Shown in pieces: positions 33,393 through 42,191 of a stretch of 64,000 bases of DNA (position 1 is its first letter; each line of letters opens with the position of its first letter). A model generated the notes under the pieces. The model had not been told where the DNA came from. It ran no database searches and saw only the letters and a program-made list of their open reading frames with translations. Made by a program: the position numbers and the translations under genes. The DNA lies in contig NZ_JARKNA010000001.1 of NCBI RefSeq assembly GCF_029360765.1, positions 62,001 through 126,000 of the forward strand, in the 5' to 3' direction. The DNA is from Terrimonas pollutisoli. GTDB lineage: Bacteria; Bacteroidota; Bacteroidia; Chitinophagales; Chitinophagaceae.

Positions 33393-34076
33393 TTATTTTT
33401 CTTTTACTTCAATGCTTCCATCCGCATGACCAATAATAATCGTATCGGCCATATTGACAAAAAGGCCGGTCTCTACAACGCCGGGAAGGAGATGTAAGGC
33501 TATATTGAGCGCAGCAGCATCATTGATTTTTTCAAAATGGCAATCCAGGATATAATGTCCATTATCCGTAACGTAGGGAACATTATTTTTTTCCCTCAAC
33601 ACGATATTGCTGCATCCCATCGCTGTGATTTTTTTCTTCACCTGCTTCCAGCCGATCAGCATTACTTCAACAGGCAATGGAAAGCGACCTACCTGATTCA
33701 CCCATTTGCTTTCATCTGCAATGATGATCAGTTTATCCGATGCAGCAGCCACCAATTTTTCCTGCAACAAAGCGCCACCACCACCTTTGATCATATTAAA
33801 AGAACGATCAACTTCATCGGCGCCATCAATGGTGATTGCGAGGGTATCAATATCATTTAGTTCAACAATATCAATCCCATGCTGCAGGGCCAACGCCTTG
33901 GTAGAAGAAGATGTAGGGACGACTTTTATTTGAAGACCTTGTTGTATACGGTCAGCTAATTCTTTTATTAACCAAAATACTGTGGACCCTGTTCCAAGGC
34001 CAATAGTGGAATTAGCTGGAACAAGTCCGGCAGCATAGCCGCCTAATTTCTTTTTTATTTCTTCCTGTGTGAACAT
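33393..34076 (-). CDS. rpiA: Ribose-5-phosphate isomerase A
   Basis: RpiA interconverts ribose 5-phosphate and ribulose 5-phosphate in the pentose phosphate pathway. The 227-residue product has the family motifs GLGTGSTV (27-34), a DGADEVD stretch near 85 and the GGGGALLQEK loop (about 99-108), and is of normal length. The start at 34076 shares one base with the stop of the flippase gene (TGATG), so it is translated after that gene on the same messenger. Confidence 0.95.
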   Translation of the reverse strand: MFTQEEIKKKLGGYAAGLVPANSTIGLGTGSTVFWLIKELADRIQQGLQIKVVPTSSSTKALALQHGIDIVELNDIDTLAITIDGADEVDRSFNMIKGGGGALLQEKLVAAASDKLIIIADESKWVNQVGRFPLPVEVMLIGWKQVKKKITAMGCSNIVLREKNNVPYVTDNGHYILDCHFEKINDAAALNIALHLLPGVVETGLFVNMADTIIIGHADGSIEVKEK

Positions 34077-35590
34077 CAGATTTTCATCACCAATTTACCG
34101 ATAAAGGGCATTCTTTCCAGCTCTCTTCTTTCCACTTTGGCTACAAACAAGCCGAATAATAATAACAAGATACTGGCTGTAATAAGATTGAACCAATGAT
34201 TGGACCATAAGCTTACGAGACCACGATGCAATGCATAGATGATCACCGTCAGGACGAGGTAGGAAATGAGTTTTTTGCGGGCATAAGGAACCGGGTAATA
34301 TTTTTGACCCAGCAGGTAACTGGTTATCATCATAAACAGGTAACAACAAAAAGTGGCAATAGCTGCTCCCAGGTAATGATAACGTGGTATCAGCAGGATG
34401 TTTAATACAATAGTGATCGCTGCGCCACCAAAGGTAATGACAGCACCGGTCATGTTTTTATTGGTAAGCTTATACCAAATACTGAGGTTATAGTATATGC
34501 CAAGAAAAACATTGCCGAGGGCTAATAGGGGCACCACGTTTAATCCTTCAACCCAGGCGGGTTTATCGATTGCCTGGAAAAACCAGGCAAATACATCTAT
34601 ATAAAGGCTGATAAAAAGAAACATGCAGCAGCAGGCGATCACAAAAAACTTCATGATGCGGGCATAGGTGCGGGGCGCATTTTCGTCTTTACTTTGACTG
34701 AAAAAGAATGGTTCAGCCGCCATACGGAAGGCCTGTATCATGATAGTGATCAGAACAGCCAGGCGGTAAATATTTCCAAAAATACCGAGCTCATGTTTGG
34801 CTTGCTCTTCCGGCAGGTCAACCACATGCTGGTAAATCAGCCGGCTCAACATATCATTTACCATTCCGCCCATGCCAACAATTACCAGCGGATAGGCATA
34901 TTCCATCACTTTTTTCCATAGTGACGAATCAAAATGAAACTGTATTTGCGCAAATTCCTTTCTAAGAATAAGAAAAGTAAGTATGCTGCCTGCAAGATTA
35001 CCCAACAGGTAATAGCCAATGCCAATATTTTTATCATAAAACGTTCCTAAAAAACTATTCGGGTTGTTTTGAACATATTTTGGAATGATGGCAAGGAACA
35101 GTACAACAACGAGTATGTTTAAAAGTACACCAGCGAGGGTGGCAAATGCATAACGTTTTGGCCGGTTTTCCTGTCGCAACCTCGCAAAAGCCAGGGTGCT
35201 GATGGCATCAAAAAAAATAATGGCCGCCATCCAGTTTACATATTCCGGGTGTTCATCAAGATTGGCCCAGCCGGCAATGGAATCTTTGAAGATGAATAAT
35301 AGCGCCGTAAAGAAAATGGTAGAACCTAACAGCGACAGGGATAAGGTGCTGTATAAATTCTTTTGCTCTTCATCACGGGAAAAACGAAAATAAGCCGTTT
35401 CAAGCCCGTAGGTAAATAACACATTTAAAAACGGGATGATGGCATAGATCTGTGTAAGGTCAGCTGTTTTGGAGGGCTGGGCAAAAATGAGTGGGAGGGT
35501 CAGGTTCATTATATACCCAAGAAAACGCCTTGCGATAGTAGGAACGCCATACCATAATGTTTGCCCTGCCAGTTTTTTTATTCCACCCAA
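34076..35590 (-). CDS. Polysaccharide flippase (MATE/MVF superfamily)
   Basis: The 504-residue membrane protein has about 12-14 helices and belongs to the Wzx/MurJ-like oligosaccharide flippase group: the N-terminal GIKKLAGQTLWYGVPTIARRFLGY segment (residues 3-26), and a conserved middle helix with GGMVNDMLSRLIY. It would move a lipid-linked glycan across the inner membrane. No glycosyltransferases are adjacent, so the glycan is unknown. The start is TTG at 35590. A TACTTTTG -7 element lies 16 bases upstream. rpiA follows with one-base overlap. Confidence 0.85.
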   Translation of the reverse strand: MGGIKKLAGQTLWYGVPTIARRFLGYIMNLTLPLIFAQPSKTADLTQIYAIIPFLNVLFTYGLETAYFRFSRDEEQKNLYSTLSLSLLGSTIFFTALLFIFKDSIAGWANLDEHPEYVNWMAAIIFFDAISTLAFARLRQENRPKRYAFATLAGVLLNILVVVLFLAIIPKYVQNNPNSFLGTFYDKNIGIGYYLLGNLAGSILTFLILRKEFAQIQFHFDSSLWKKVMEYAYPLVIVGMGGMVNDMLSRLIYQHVVDLPEEQAKHELGIFGNIYRLAVLITIMIQAFRMAAEPFFFSQSKDENAPRTYARIMKFFVIACCCMFLFISLYIDVFAWFFQAIDKPAWVEGLNVVPLLALGNVFLGIYYNLSIWYKLTNKNMTGAVITFGGAAITIVLNILLIPRYHYLGAAIATFCCYLFMMITSYLLGQKYYPVPYARKKLISYLVLTVIIYALHRGLVSLWSNHWFNLITASILLLLFGLFVAKVERRELERMPFIGKLVMKI

Positions 35591-35605
35591 GAATTAGATT
35601 TTTGA

Positions 35606-35613
35606 CAAAAGTA
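35606..35613 (-). promoter_or_regulatory. Candidate -7 element of the flippase-rpiA operon
   Basis: Minus-strand TACTTTTG, an exact TAnnTTTG, lies 16 bases upstream of the TTG start at 35590. Confidence 0.5.
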
Positions 35614-35690
35614 ACTGGTCGTTGCACAAAAAACCAATATCTGTATCACTGTTGTTATTTACTCCCCTGCAACCCATTTTCAGTTTCTTC

Positions 35691-35698
35691 TATCTTTG
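35691..35698 (+). promoter_or_regulatory. Orphan -7 element TATCTTTG
   Basis: The perfect Bacteroidota -7 element TATCTTTG is not followed by a normal gene: only a nine-codon frame (MISWQGYLF, 35714-35743) and about 100 bases without coding, then the palindromic repeat and the gene at 35947. It may drive that gene, an untranslated RNA, or the remains of a lost gene. Confidence 0.4.
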
Positions 35699-35946
35699 TA
35701 AAAAATAGTTAATATGATAAGCTGGCAAGGGTATTTGTTTTGAAAATTGTCGTACTATCGAAAAGCAAACACATGAAATAGGTTCATGGCCTCACAGGCA
35801 GATTCCATAAAACAAAAACAATAAAAAATAAACCGAAGAAATGAGCCATAAAAATTTTCGAGCAATTTATACTCCCGATAGCTATCGGGACAATGAAAAT
35901 TTTTATGGTGAATTACAGGCGGCCAAAAAACAATAATAATTAACAC
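35699..35946. other. Intergenic region around the orphan promoter and palindromic repeat
   Basis: The gap of about 350 bases between the flippase and the 35947 gene contains two opposing -7 elements, the mini-frame noted above, an A-rich tract and the palindromic repeat. Nothing tRNA-like is seen. Confidence 0.5.
35840..35910. repeat. Palindromic repeat, copy 2 (complete)
   Basis: Outer arms CCATAAAAATTTTC (35846-35859) and GAAAATTTTTATGG (35895-35908) enclose a perfect 18-base palindrome TCCCGATAGCTATCGGGA (35873-35890). Its left part and inner hairpin are shared with the 23970-24037 copy. Confidence 0.75.
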
Positions 35947-36591
35947 ATGAAAAGTCTTTTACTTGTCGCAAGCATTTGTATTGGTTCCTCAATACCTGTA
36001 GTTGCTCAGTCTTATGAAAGCAGTATTGAGTACGGTAAAAAAAAGCAACAGGCAATTGCGATTGACTATGCCTACACGCAGGAAGCTGTCGAAAACGCAA
36101 TCGTTCAAAAAATTGAAAAAATGGGTTTTAAGGCCAAAGAAGAGAAAGGGGTTTTTAATAAGGATAAAGGCTTCATCGTCTTTAAAAATGCCCTTATTCC
36201 CGAGATCAGCGATTCGCGGATGGATTATATAGTAAAGACAGATCGCAAAAGCAGGCGGGAAAAAGATGAAACGACTCTTTATATCATTATGCAAAAAGAT
36301 GGTGAAAACGCCTTGTCTTCAATGGATGCCTACAGTGTCGGTAAAGCAAAAGGGTTTGTGAATGGTCTGACGCCGGAAATAGAAGAAGCCAACCTGGAAC
36401 TCCAGATAAAAGCCCAGGACAATGAGGTGGTAAAAGCAGAAAAGAAGTTCAAGGACTTGCAGGATGAAAAAGCCGATCTTGAAAAGAAATTGAAAAAAAA
36501 TACCGAGGATATCGAAAAGCAGCAGAAATACATAGAAACACAGCGGACAGCTTTAGATGGATTGAAGAGTAAAAGACGAGCAGAGATGTAG
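35947..36591 (+). CDS. Secreted coiled-coil protein of unknown function
   Basis: The 214-residue protein has a signal peptide (about 1-20, ending VVAQ). A globular region with alternating strands and a KGFIVFKN stretch follows (about 22-125), then a long C-terminal coiled coil of some 70 residues (KAEKKFKDLQDEKADLEKKL and after). No family is recognised. It is likely periplasmic or surface-associated. It starts 39 bases after the palindromic repeat and ends five bases before the stop of the convergent cytochrome peroxidase gene. Confidence 0.8.
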   Translation: MKSLLLVASICIGSSIPVVAQSYESSIEYGKKKQQAIAIDYAYTQEAVENAIVQKIEKMGFKAKEEKGVFNKDKGFIVFKNALIPEISDSRMDYIVKTDRKSRREKDETTLYIIMQKDGENALSSMDAYSVGKAKGFVNGLTPEIEEANLELQIKAQDNEVVKAEKKFKDLQDEKADLEKKLKKNTEDIEKQQKYIETQRTALDGLKSKRRAEM

Positions 36592-36596
36592 TTAAT

Positions 36597-37640
36597 TCAG
36601 GGTTTGCTGAATCGCTTATCATTTAATAAGGAAGAATCCGTCAACGTTCTTAAAAAAAGTGCCAGGTTGATAGCTTCGGTATCAGTAAGCTGGATACCAT
36701 TGGCCAGGGAAGGATCTAATGTGGCGCTTTGCCGGACACCGGTTCGGTAGTGGTTAATGCATTGTGCTAAGGTGTTGAAGCGTCCATCATGCATATAGTT
36801 AGAAGAAATATAAACATTACGGAGGGTCGGCGTTTTGAATTTTAACGAATCTGCAAGGTCCTTTGTGACCCGCATTCTTCCATAATCGGTTAAAAAATTA
36901 TCTATTGGCAAGCCAATATTCCGAAAGTTGTAATCAGTGAATAAAGGTTCTTTATGACAACTGTTGCAGTGCAACTGGAATAGCAGGTAACCATTTTCTT
37001 CTTCTGCAGAGAAACTGGCCGTTCCCTTCTTATACCTGTCATATTTTGAATTAGCTGAAACCATGCTGCCGGTAAACTGGGCGAGGGCTTTCAAAATAAA
37101 TTCCGGCCTGATAAATTCCGAATGAAAAACATCACGGAATCGCTTCCTGTAATCAGCATCTTTTTGCAACTTATCGATCACTCCATTAAAGGTTTCGCCC
37201 ATTTCAATATGCCCGTTAATAGGTTGTGCAGCCTCGTCAAACAAAGCGTTGAATTCACCGTCCCAGTGAAATTTATCCTGCCAGGCCAGGTTGAATAAAA
37301 CCGGTGCATTGCGCAACGTATGCGAATTGAAGACGCCATGGCTTCGGTCATGCTCATAGGTTCCGAAGGCAGCAATTTGCTGGTGACAGGATGAGCATGG
37401 ATGGGCGCCATCTACCGAAAGCCGGCCATCGTAAAACAATTTTCTACCCAGCTCAAAGCCTTCTTTAGTTAATGGATTATCGGTAAATGTGTAAACCGGG
37501 CTGGGAAAGCCTTCCGGGACTTCCTGGTCAAGTAGTGTAAGATTGTTGGGATTGTCATTTTTACGGCAGGATCCCAGGCTATAAGAAAGTGCGACGGCTG
37601 AAACGCCAAGCAGTAATATGGCCAGGAAAGTTTTTTTCAC
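36597..37640 (-). CDS. Di-haem cytochrome c peroxidase (MauG/CcpA family), lipoprotein
   Basis: The 347-residue product carries two c-type haem motifs, C82-SSCH86 and C225-NSCH229, in the two-domain arrangement of bacterial di-haem cytochrome c peroxidases. A signal with a lipobox-like LGSC (Cys25) suggests it is a periplasmic or outer-leaflet lipoprotein. The conserved NAPVLFNLAW stretch follows the first haem domain. It reduces hydrogen peroxide or oxidises another periplasmic protein. Nothing nearby indicates a special partner. arfB lies upstream on the same strand, 27 bases away. Confidence 0.9.
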   Translation of the reverse strand: MKKTFLAILLLGVSAVALSYSLGSCRKNDNPNNLTLLDQEVPEGFPSPVYTFTDNPLTKEGFELGRKLFYDGRLSVDGAHPCSSCHQQIAAFGTYEHDRSHGVFNSHTLRNAPVLFNLAWQDKFHWDGEFNALFDEAAQPINGHIEMGETFNGVIDKLQKDADYRKRFRDVFHSEFIRPEFILKALAQFTGSMVSANSKYDRYKKGTASFSAEEENGYLLFQLHCNSCHKEPLFTDYNFRNIGLPIDNFLTDYGRMRVTKDLADSLKFKTPTLRNVYISSNYMHDGRFNTLAQCINHYRTGVRQSATLDPSLANGIQLTDTEAINLALFLRTLTDSSLLNDKRFSKP

Positions 37641-37667
37641 TCTATCTTTTTAGAACGGCGGTATTGT

Positions 37668-38078
37668 CTAAAAATCGCCGGACCTGAATTTTTTTCGACC
37701 GGATTTAATCTCTGCCTGTCTTTTTTTAGATTCTATTCTTCTTTCTTTTGCTGCTTTGCTGATTTTTGTCGCAATGCGTATTTTCTTTTTTATTAACGCT
37801 GCATTTACCAGCTTATTGATTTTGTCGATTGCTTCTTCCTTATTCGCTAATTGGGTTCGATGTGTTTGAGCTTTTACCTGCAAGAAGCCGTCAGCCGAGA
37901 TCCGATGTGATAATTTATTTTTTAACAGGATCTTTTGTTCGCCGGATAATAATTGTGAATCATCAATTTTAAAAGAAGCAATCACTGCGGTCTCCACCTT
38001 GTTTACATTTTGCCCGCCTTTGCCACCACTTCGTGTTGTTTGAAGTGATATTTCTTTTGCCAGGTCGATCATAGTCAA
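37668..38078 (-). CDS. arfB: Alternative ribosome-rescue factor ArfB (peptidyl-tRNA hydrolase)
   Basis: The 136-residue protein has the release-factor-like catalytic GGQ at 21-23 in the SGGKGGQNVNKVET context. The basic C-terminal tail (KAAKERRIESKKRQAEIKSGRK and so on) enters the mRNA channel of stalled ribosomes. ArfB hydrolyses peptidyl-tRNA on ribosomes lacking a stop codon. The start is one of two Met codons (38078 or 38072). It is divergent from dtd, with a 34-base shared gap. Confidence 0.93.
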   Translation of the reverse strand: MTMIDLAKEISLQTTRSGGKGGQNVNKVETAVIASFKIDDSQLLSGEQKILLKNKLSHRISADGFLQVKAQTHRTQLANKEEAIDKINKLVNAALIKKKIRIATKISKAAKERRIESKKRQAEIKSGRKKFRSGDF

Positions 38079-38085
38079 TAGTCAA

Positions 38086-38093
38086 TACATTTG
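38086..38093 (+). promoter_or_regulatory. Candidate -7 element of dtd
   Basis: TACATTTG, an exact TAnnTTTG, 19 bases before the dtd ATG at 38113. Confidence 0.5.
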
Positions 38094-38112
38094 CGAAAAG
38101 GATAAAGATACG

Positions 38113-38565
38113 ATGAAAGCAGTCATTCAGCGGGTATCAAGGGCCAGCGTAACGGTCAATGGATCTGTTCATTCACAAATAGGTTATGGTCTTCTTATCT
38201 TATTGGGAATAGAAGATGCCGATACTGTTGAAGATATAGAATGGCTAAGCGGAAAAATTGTAAACCTTCGCATTTTTAACGATGAAAATGGAGTGATGAA
38301 TATCTCACTAAAAGATATAAGCGGGGAGATATTATTAGTAAGCCAGTTCACCTTGCATGCGAGTACGAAGAAAGGGAACCGTCCTTCCTATATTAAAGCC
38401 AGCAAACCTGATATTGCAATACCTCTGTATGAAGAAATGAAAAAGCAACTGTCGAAAGATCTGGGCAAACCCATTGAAACCGGGGAGTTTGGTGCTGATA
38501 TGAAAGTGGAATTATTAAATGATGGACCTGTGACGATCGTAATTGATACTAAAAATAAAGACTAA
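38113..38565 (+). CDS. dtd: D-aminoacyl-tRNA deacylase
   Basis: Dtd removes D-amino acids (and Gly from tRNA-Ala) from tRNA. The 150-residue product has the SQFTLHA motif near 77-83, KGNRPSY after it, and the cis Gly-Pro motif in NDGPVT near the C-terminus, together with GEFGADM. Full length and clear. It lies beside arfB and upstream of an inverted spacer. Both genes serve translation quality control, but they are divergently transcribed. Confidence 0.95.
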   Translation: MKAVIQRVSRASVTVNGSVHSQIGYGLLILLGIEDADTVEDIEWLSGKIVNLRIFNDENGVMNISLKDISGEILLVSQFTLHASTKKGNRPSYIKASKPDIAIPLYEEMKKQLSKDLGKPIETGEFGADMKVELLNDGPVTIVIDTKNKD

Positions 38566-38683
38566 GAGTTCAAAAGAGAAAAGGAGTTGAAAGCGAGATG
38601 CAAATGGTTTACAGCTAAGAAAAAACGAACTATTAAAGGGACTTCACTAAACTCTTTTTCTCTTTTCCCTCCTTGAGCTCTTA
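38566..38683. repeat. Low-complexity inverted spacer, copy C
   Basis: GAGTTCAAAAGAGAAAAGGAG on the left (shown from its key bases) faces AAACTCTTTTTCTCTTTTCCC on the right, about 55 bases apart, in the gap between convergent dtd and the 38686 gene. It may act as a bidirectional terminator. Confidence 0.55.
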
Positions 38684-38685
38684 GC

Positions 38686-39030
38686 TTATTGCACACCAAT
38701 CTTTTCAGAATAGGTATTGCCATCAGCTAATTGTACCCGGATGAAAAATACTTTTTCATTTACGGTTATCCGGAAGCTATATAACGCGACATTAATATCT
38801 TTTTGCTCATGAACCCGGTTGCCACCGGATGTCCATGCCATTACACTTTTAATTGTTTTGGAGCTTTTGATCGTTATTTGCTTACCGGATGTGAGAATGC
38901 GATAAGGCCGGGCAAAATTTTCAGTTGATTTAGCGGGTATTGATGACCCGGCATTTTGTGCCTGCGATCCCAAAGCAATACAGACGATTGCCAAAAAAGC
39001 CATGCTTTTACAAAAAAAGGTTTGTATCAT
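38686..39030 (-). CDS. Stand-alone T9SS C-terminal sorting-domain-like protein
   Basis: The 114-residue product has a signal peptide (about 5-24, ending SQAQ), then a short Ser-rich linker. The rest resembles a T9SS type A sorting domain: ITIKSSKTIKSVMAW, a DINVALYSFRITV strand and a final FFIRVQLADG-NTYSEKIGV pattern, as at the end of the 1802-residue protease here. Normal cargo has a large passenger before such a domain; here there is none. It could be a truncated cargo, a decoy, or a small secreted protein. No promoter is obvious. Confidence 0.65.
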   Translation of the reverse strand: MIQTFFCKSMAFLAIVCIALGSQAQNAGSSIPAKSTENFARPYRILTSGKQITIKSSKTIKSVMAWTSGGNRVHEQKDINVALYSFRITVNEKVFFIRVQLADGNTYSEKIGVQ

Positions 39031-39145
39031 AGAACAATAATGGGTTAGGAAATAAATTTCTGTTCCAGCAGGTACGGCTTTGTTTAGGGAGGTCTATAAC
39101 GGCAACAATCATGCTATATTGCAAAAATTTTCAAAAAATATTGTT

Positions 39146-39490
39146 ATGACAATTCAAAATGCGCAGCAACAAGTTGACCAATGGATCAAAACAGTTGGGG
39201 TTCGCTACTTCAGCGAATTGACCAACATGGCAATCCTGACAGAGGAAGTAGGTGAGCTGGCCCGCATAATAGCCCGTCAATACGGCGATCAATCATTCAA
39301 GGAAAGCGATAAGAACAGAAATATGGCTGATGAAATGGCTGATGTTTTATGGGTATTGATTTGCCTGGCTAACCAGACGGGAGTAGACCTGACAGATGCA
39401 TTACAAAAGAATTTTGAAAAGAAAAATATAAGAGATGCTGACCGCCACCAACAAAATGAAAAACTAAAGGGTGGGCCTAACCAGCAATAA
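39146..39490 (+). CDS. MazG-like nucleotide pyrophosphohydrolase
   Basis: The 114-residue helical protein has the MazG/all-alpha NTP-PPase metal-binding pattern: EEVGE (E34, E37) with a second E63xxD66 in MADEMADVLW. Enzymes of this type hydrolyse non-canonical nucleoside triphosphates to monophosphates. The ATG at 39146 is preferred; the open frame extends 22 codons upstream through a non-family sequence. The neighbour is a YihY-type protein 29 bases downstream. Confidence 0.85.
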   Translation: MTIQNAQQQVDQWIKTVGVRYFSELTNMAILTEEVGELARIIARQYGDQSFKESDKNRNMADEMADVLWVLICLANQTGVDLTDALQKNFEKKNIRDADRHQQNEKLKGGPNQQ

Positions 39491-39519
39491 TTGGCATTAT
39501 TTTTTTCAGGCTATTAGGT

Positions 39520-40476
39520 ATGCGGCTAAAAATTATTTGGGGTAGTATTAAGCAGGCCTTTCATGATTTTTTTGAGCACCGGGTGTTGAAGCTAAGTGCT
39601 GCCCTTGCCTACTATACTATATTTTCCTTACCGGGCCTTATTATCATTGTGGTATGGGTGAGCGATATTTTTTATGGGCATGAAGCGGTTGAGGGAAGTG
39701 TTTATGGCCATATCGCTAAACTGGTGGGGTCTGATGCAGCTATTCAAATCCAGGATACAATTCGCAATGCTACCTTATCAACGGAGGGAAGTTTTGCTAC
39801 AATCATAGGGCTGGTCACCCTGATCATCGGTGCGACCAGTGTTTTTGGAGAAATCCAGGATTCTATCAATCTAATCTGGCGGGTGAAAGCCAAACCAAAA
39901 AAAGGCCGTGCCTGGTTGAAGCTGATCATTGACAGGCTACTTTCTTTCTCACTTATCATCTCGCTTGGATTTTTATTGTTGGTTTCTCTTATTTTAAATG
40001 GCATTATGGATGCGTTGATTGGCAGATTGACCCGGGTGTTTCCTGAAACGCAGGTAATATTGGTGTACAGTTTAAACCTGGTTATCACTTATCTCATGAC
40101 ATCATTCCTGTTTGGTCTTATTTTTAAAGTATTACCCGATGCCCGTATCGAATGGAAGCATGTACGAGCCGGGGCATTTGCCACGGCCTTGCTATTTATG
40201 GCCGGCAAGTTTTTAATCAGTTATTATCTTGGGCATAGCCGGATGTCTTCGGCCTATGGAGCCGCTGGTTCCATTATTGTTATTTTAGTTTGGGTTTATT
40301 ATTCGGCGATCATATTGTATTTCGGCGCCGCTTTTACAAGAGGTTATGCCATTTGCACCGGTTCACATATTTACCCCAGCAAATATGCAGTTTGGGTAGA
40401 GCAGGTGGAAATACAAACTAAAAAGGATATTCAGCAAACCTCGGCAGCTAATAGTATACCAGCCAAAGCCGATTGA
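39520..40476 (+). CDS. YihY/BrkB-family membrane protein
   Basis: The 318-residue inner-membrane protein has about six helices and the YihY/virulence-factor-BrkB features: LSAALAYYTIFSLPG near 27-41, an ATSVFGEIQDSINLIW stretch, and a late SYGAAGSIIVILVWVYYSA-like segment. The family was once annotated as ribonuclease BN, which is not supported. Function is uncertain. It may be co-transcribed with the MazG-like gene. Confidence 0.88.
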   Translation: MRLKIIWGSIKQAFHDFFEHRVLKLSAALAYYTIFSLPGLIIIVVWVSDIFYGHEAVEGSVYGHIAKLVGSDAAIQIQDTIRNATLSTEGSFATIIGLVTLIIGATSVFGEIQDSINLIWRVKAKPKKGRAWLKLIIDRLLSFSLIISLGFLLLVSLILNGIMDALIGRLTRVFPETQVILVYSLNLVITYLMTSFLFGLIFKVLPDARIEWKHVRAGAFATALLFMAGKFLISYYLGHSRMSSAYGAAGSIIVILVWVYYSAIILYFGAAFTRGYAICTGSHIYPSKYAVWVEQVEIQTKKDIQQTSAANSIPAKAD

Positions 40477-40683
40477 TCAAATGAAGTTTTCATAACCTGG
40501 TTAATGGAAACAGCCACCTGTATAGCACATATTATTTTTGAAAACGGAAATCCTCCCGGTATTATTTACCAGTAGCTTTCGGGAGAACCTTTCAAATCTT
40601 TCTTAAATACGTTTGTTGGTTCCGGCTGATTGAAGCGATTTTTCCTCTTAATCATTTTCATCTTATAAATCCCGGTTCTGACT

Positions 40684-40691
40684 TACTTTTG
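40684..40691 (+). promoter_or_regulatory. Candidate -7 element of glycyl-tRNA synthetase
   Basis: TACTTTTG, an exact TAnnTTTG, six bases before the ATG at 40698. Supports the ATG over the TTG at 40689 as the start, because the latter would overlap the promoter. Confidence 0.5.
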
Positions 40692-40697
40692 CGCCCT

Positions 40698-42167
40698 ATG
40701 GCAAACGATTCGGGCAAATTCCAGGCGATTATATCGCATTGTAAAGAGTACGGGTTTATTTTTCCCAGCAGTGAAATATATGATGGCCTGCAGGCCGTTT
40801 ATGATTACGGACAGTGGGGGAGTGAATTGAAAAAAAACATCAAGGATTATTGGTGGAAGAGCATGACGCAGCTTCACGACAATATCGTGGGTATTGATGC
40901 TGCCATCTTCATGCATCCTACTACATGGAAAGCATCTGGTCACGTGGACAACTTCAATGATCCGATGATCGACAACAAGGATAGCAAAAAGCGTTACCGG
41001 GTAGATCATTTGATCGAAGCTCACGCCGACCAGATGGAAAATGATGGACGCTATGATGAAGCCAAGGCTCTGCTGGAACAAATGGAGCGTTTACTGGCAA
41101 AAGATGATTTTGAAGGATTGAAAAAGCTGATCACCGATCACAATATTAAATGCGCCGTTAGCGGCACTACGAACTGGACGGACATTCGCCAGTTCAACCT
41201 GATGTTTTCCACGGAATTCGGTGCCGTATCGGCCGAAGAGGGTGAGGAAAATATAGTTTACCTCCGCCCTGAAACGGCACAGGGGATATTTGTCAACTTT
41301 CTGAATGTGCAGAAAACAGGACGCATGAAAGTGCCGTTTGGTATTGCACAAATTGGTAAAGCCTTTCGTAACGAAATCGTGGCCCGCCAGTTTGTTTTCC
41401 GCATGCGGGAGTTTGAGCAAATGGAGATGCAGTTTTTTTGCCGACCCGGAACACAAAAGGAGTGGTTCGAATACTGGAAGAAAGCCAGGCAAAAATGGCA
41501 TCTGAGCTTAGGCATTGACGAAGCCAAATATCGCTGGCACCCTCACGCAAAACCGGCTTTTTATGCAGATAATGCCGGTGATATAGAGTATGAATTCCCA
41601 TTTGGATTTAAAGAAGTTGAGGGTATCCACAGCCGTACTGATTATGACCTTAAGCAACACCAGGAATACAGTAAGAAAAAGCAGAATTATTTCGATAATG
41701 ACATTGACCCTGTAACGGGCAAACCATTTGGAAACTACATTCCTTATGTGATTGAAACATCCATAGGCCTGGACCGGATGTTCCTCCTGATCATGAGTAA
41801 TGCGTACGAAGAACAGGACTTGGGTACTCCTGAAAAACCTGATAGTCGGGTCGTGTTAAAATTTCCTGCGAAGTTGGCTCCAATAAAAATGGCAGTGTTC
41901 CCTCTACTTAAAAAGGATGGCTTACCCGAAATTGCTAAGAAAATTATGGATGACTGCAAGTCTTCGTTTAGATGTTTTTATGAAGAAAAAGATGCCATCG
42001 GTAAACGTTACCGCCGGATGGATGCCCTGGGCACACCGTTTTGTGTAACAGTTGATCATCAGACGAAGGAAGATAACACGGTTACCATCCGCTATCGGGA
42101 TAGTATGGAACAGGAGCGGGTGCCTATAGATAAATTAAAAGAAATAGTATTAAAGGCTATTGACTAA
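40698..42167 (+). CDS. glyS: Glycyl-tRNA synthetase (single-chain class II)
   Basis: The enzyme charges tRNA-Gly. The 489-residue product is the archaeal/eukaryal-like alpha2 form that Bacteroidota have, not the alpha2-beta2 form. It has the class II motif 2 (FRNEIVARQFVFRMREFEQMEM, read from residue about 222) and motif 3 with GLDRMFL, then a C-terminal anticodon-binding domain (about 380-489). The ATG at 40698 follows a -7 element and is preferred. Monocistronic. Confidence 0.96.
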   Translation: MANDSGKFQAIISHCKEYGFIFPSSEIYDGLQAVYDYGQWGSELKKNIKDYWWKSMTQLHDNIVGIDAAIFMHPTTWKASGHVDNFNDPMIDNKDSKKRYRVDHLIEAHADQMENDGRYDEAKALLEQMERLLAKDDFEGLKKLITDHNIKCAVSGTTNWTDIRQFNLMFSTEFGAVSAEEGEENIVYLRPETAQGIFVNFLNVQKTGRMKVPFGIAQIGKAFRNEIVARQFVFRMREFEQMEMQFFCRPGTQKEWFEYWKKARQKWHLSLGIDEAKYRWHPHAKPAFYADNAGDIEYEFPFGFKEVEGIHSRTDYDLKQHQEYSKKKQNYFDNDIDPVTGKPFGNYIPYVIETSIGLDRMFLLIMSNAYEEQDLGTPEKPDSRVVLKFPAKLAPIKMAVFPLLKKDGLPEIAKKIMDDCKSSFRCFYEEKDAIGKRYRRMDALGTPFCVTVDHQTKEDNTVTIRYRDSMEQERVPIDKLKEIVLKAID

Positions 42168-42191
42168 ACCGAAGCTGTTTAATTTTTGGAT

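Noticed and set aside
40530..40600. CTCCCG...CGGGAG inverted repeat as terminator of the YihY gene
   Set aside because: Six-base arms with a loop of about 25 bases and no T-run; too weak to call.
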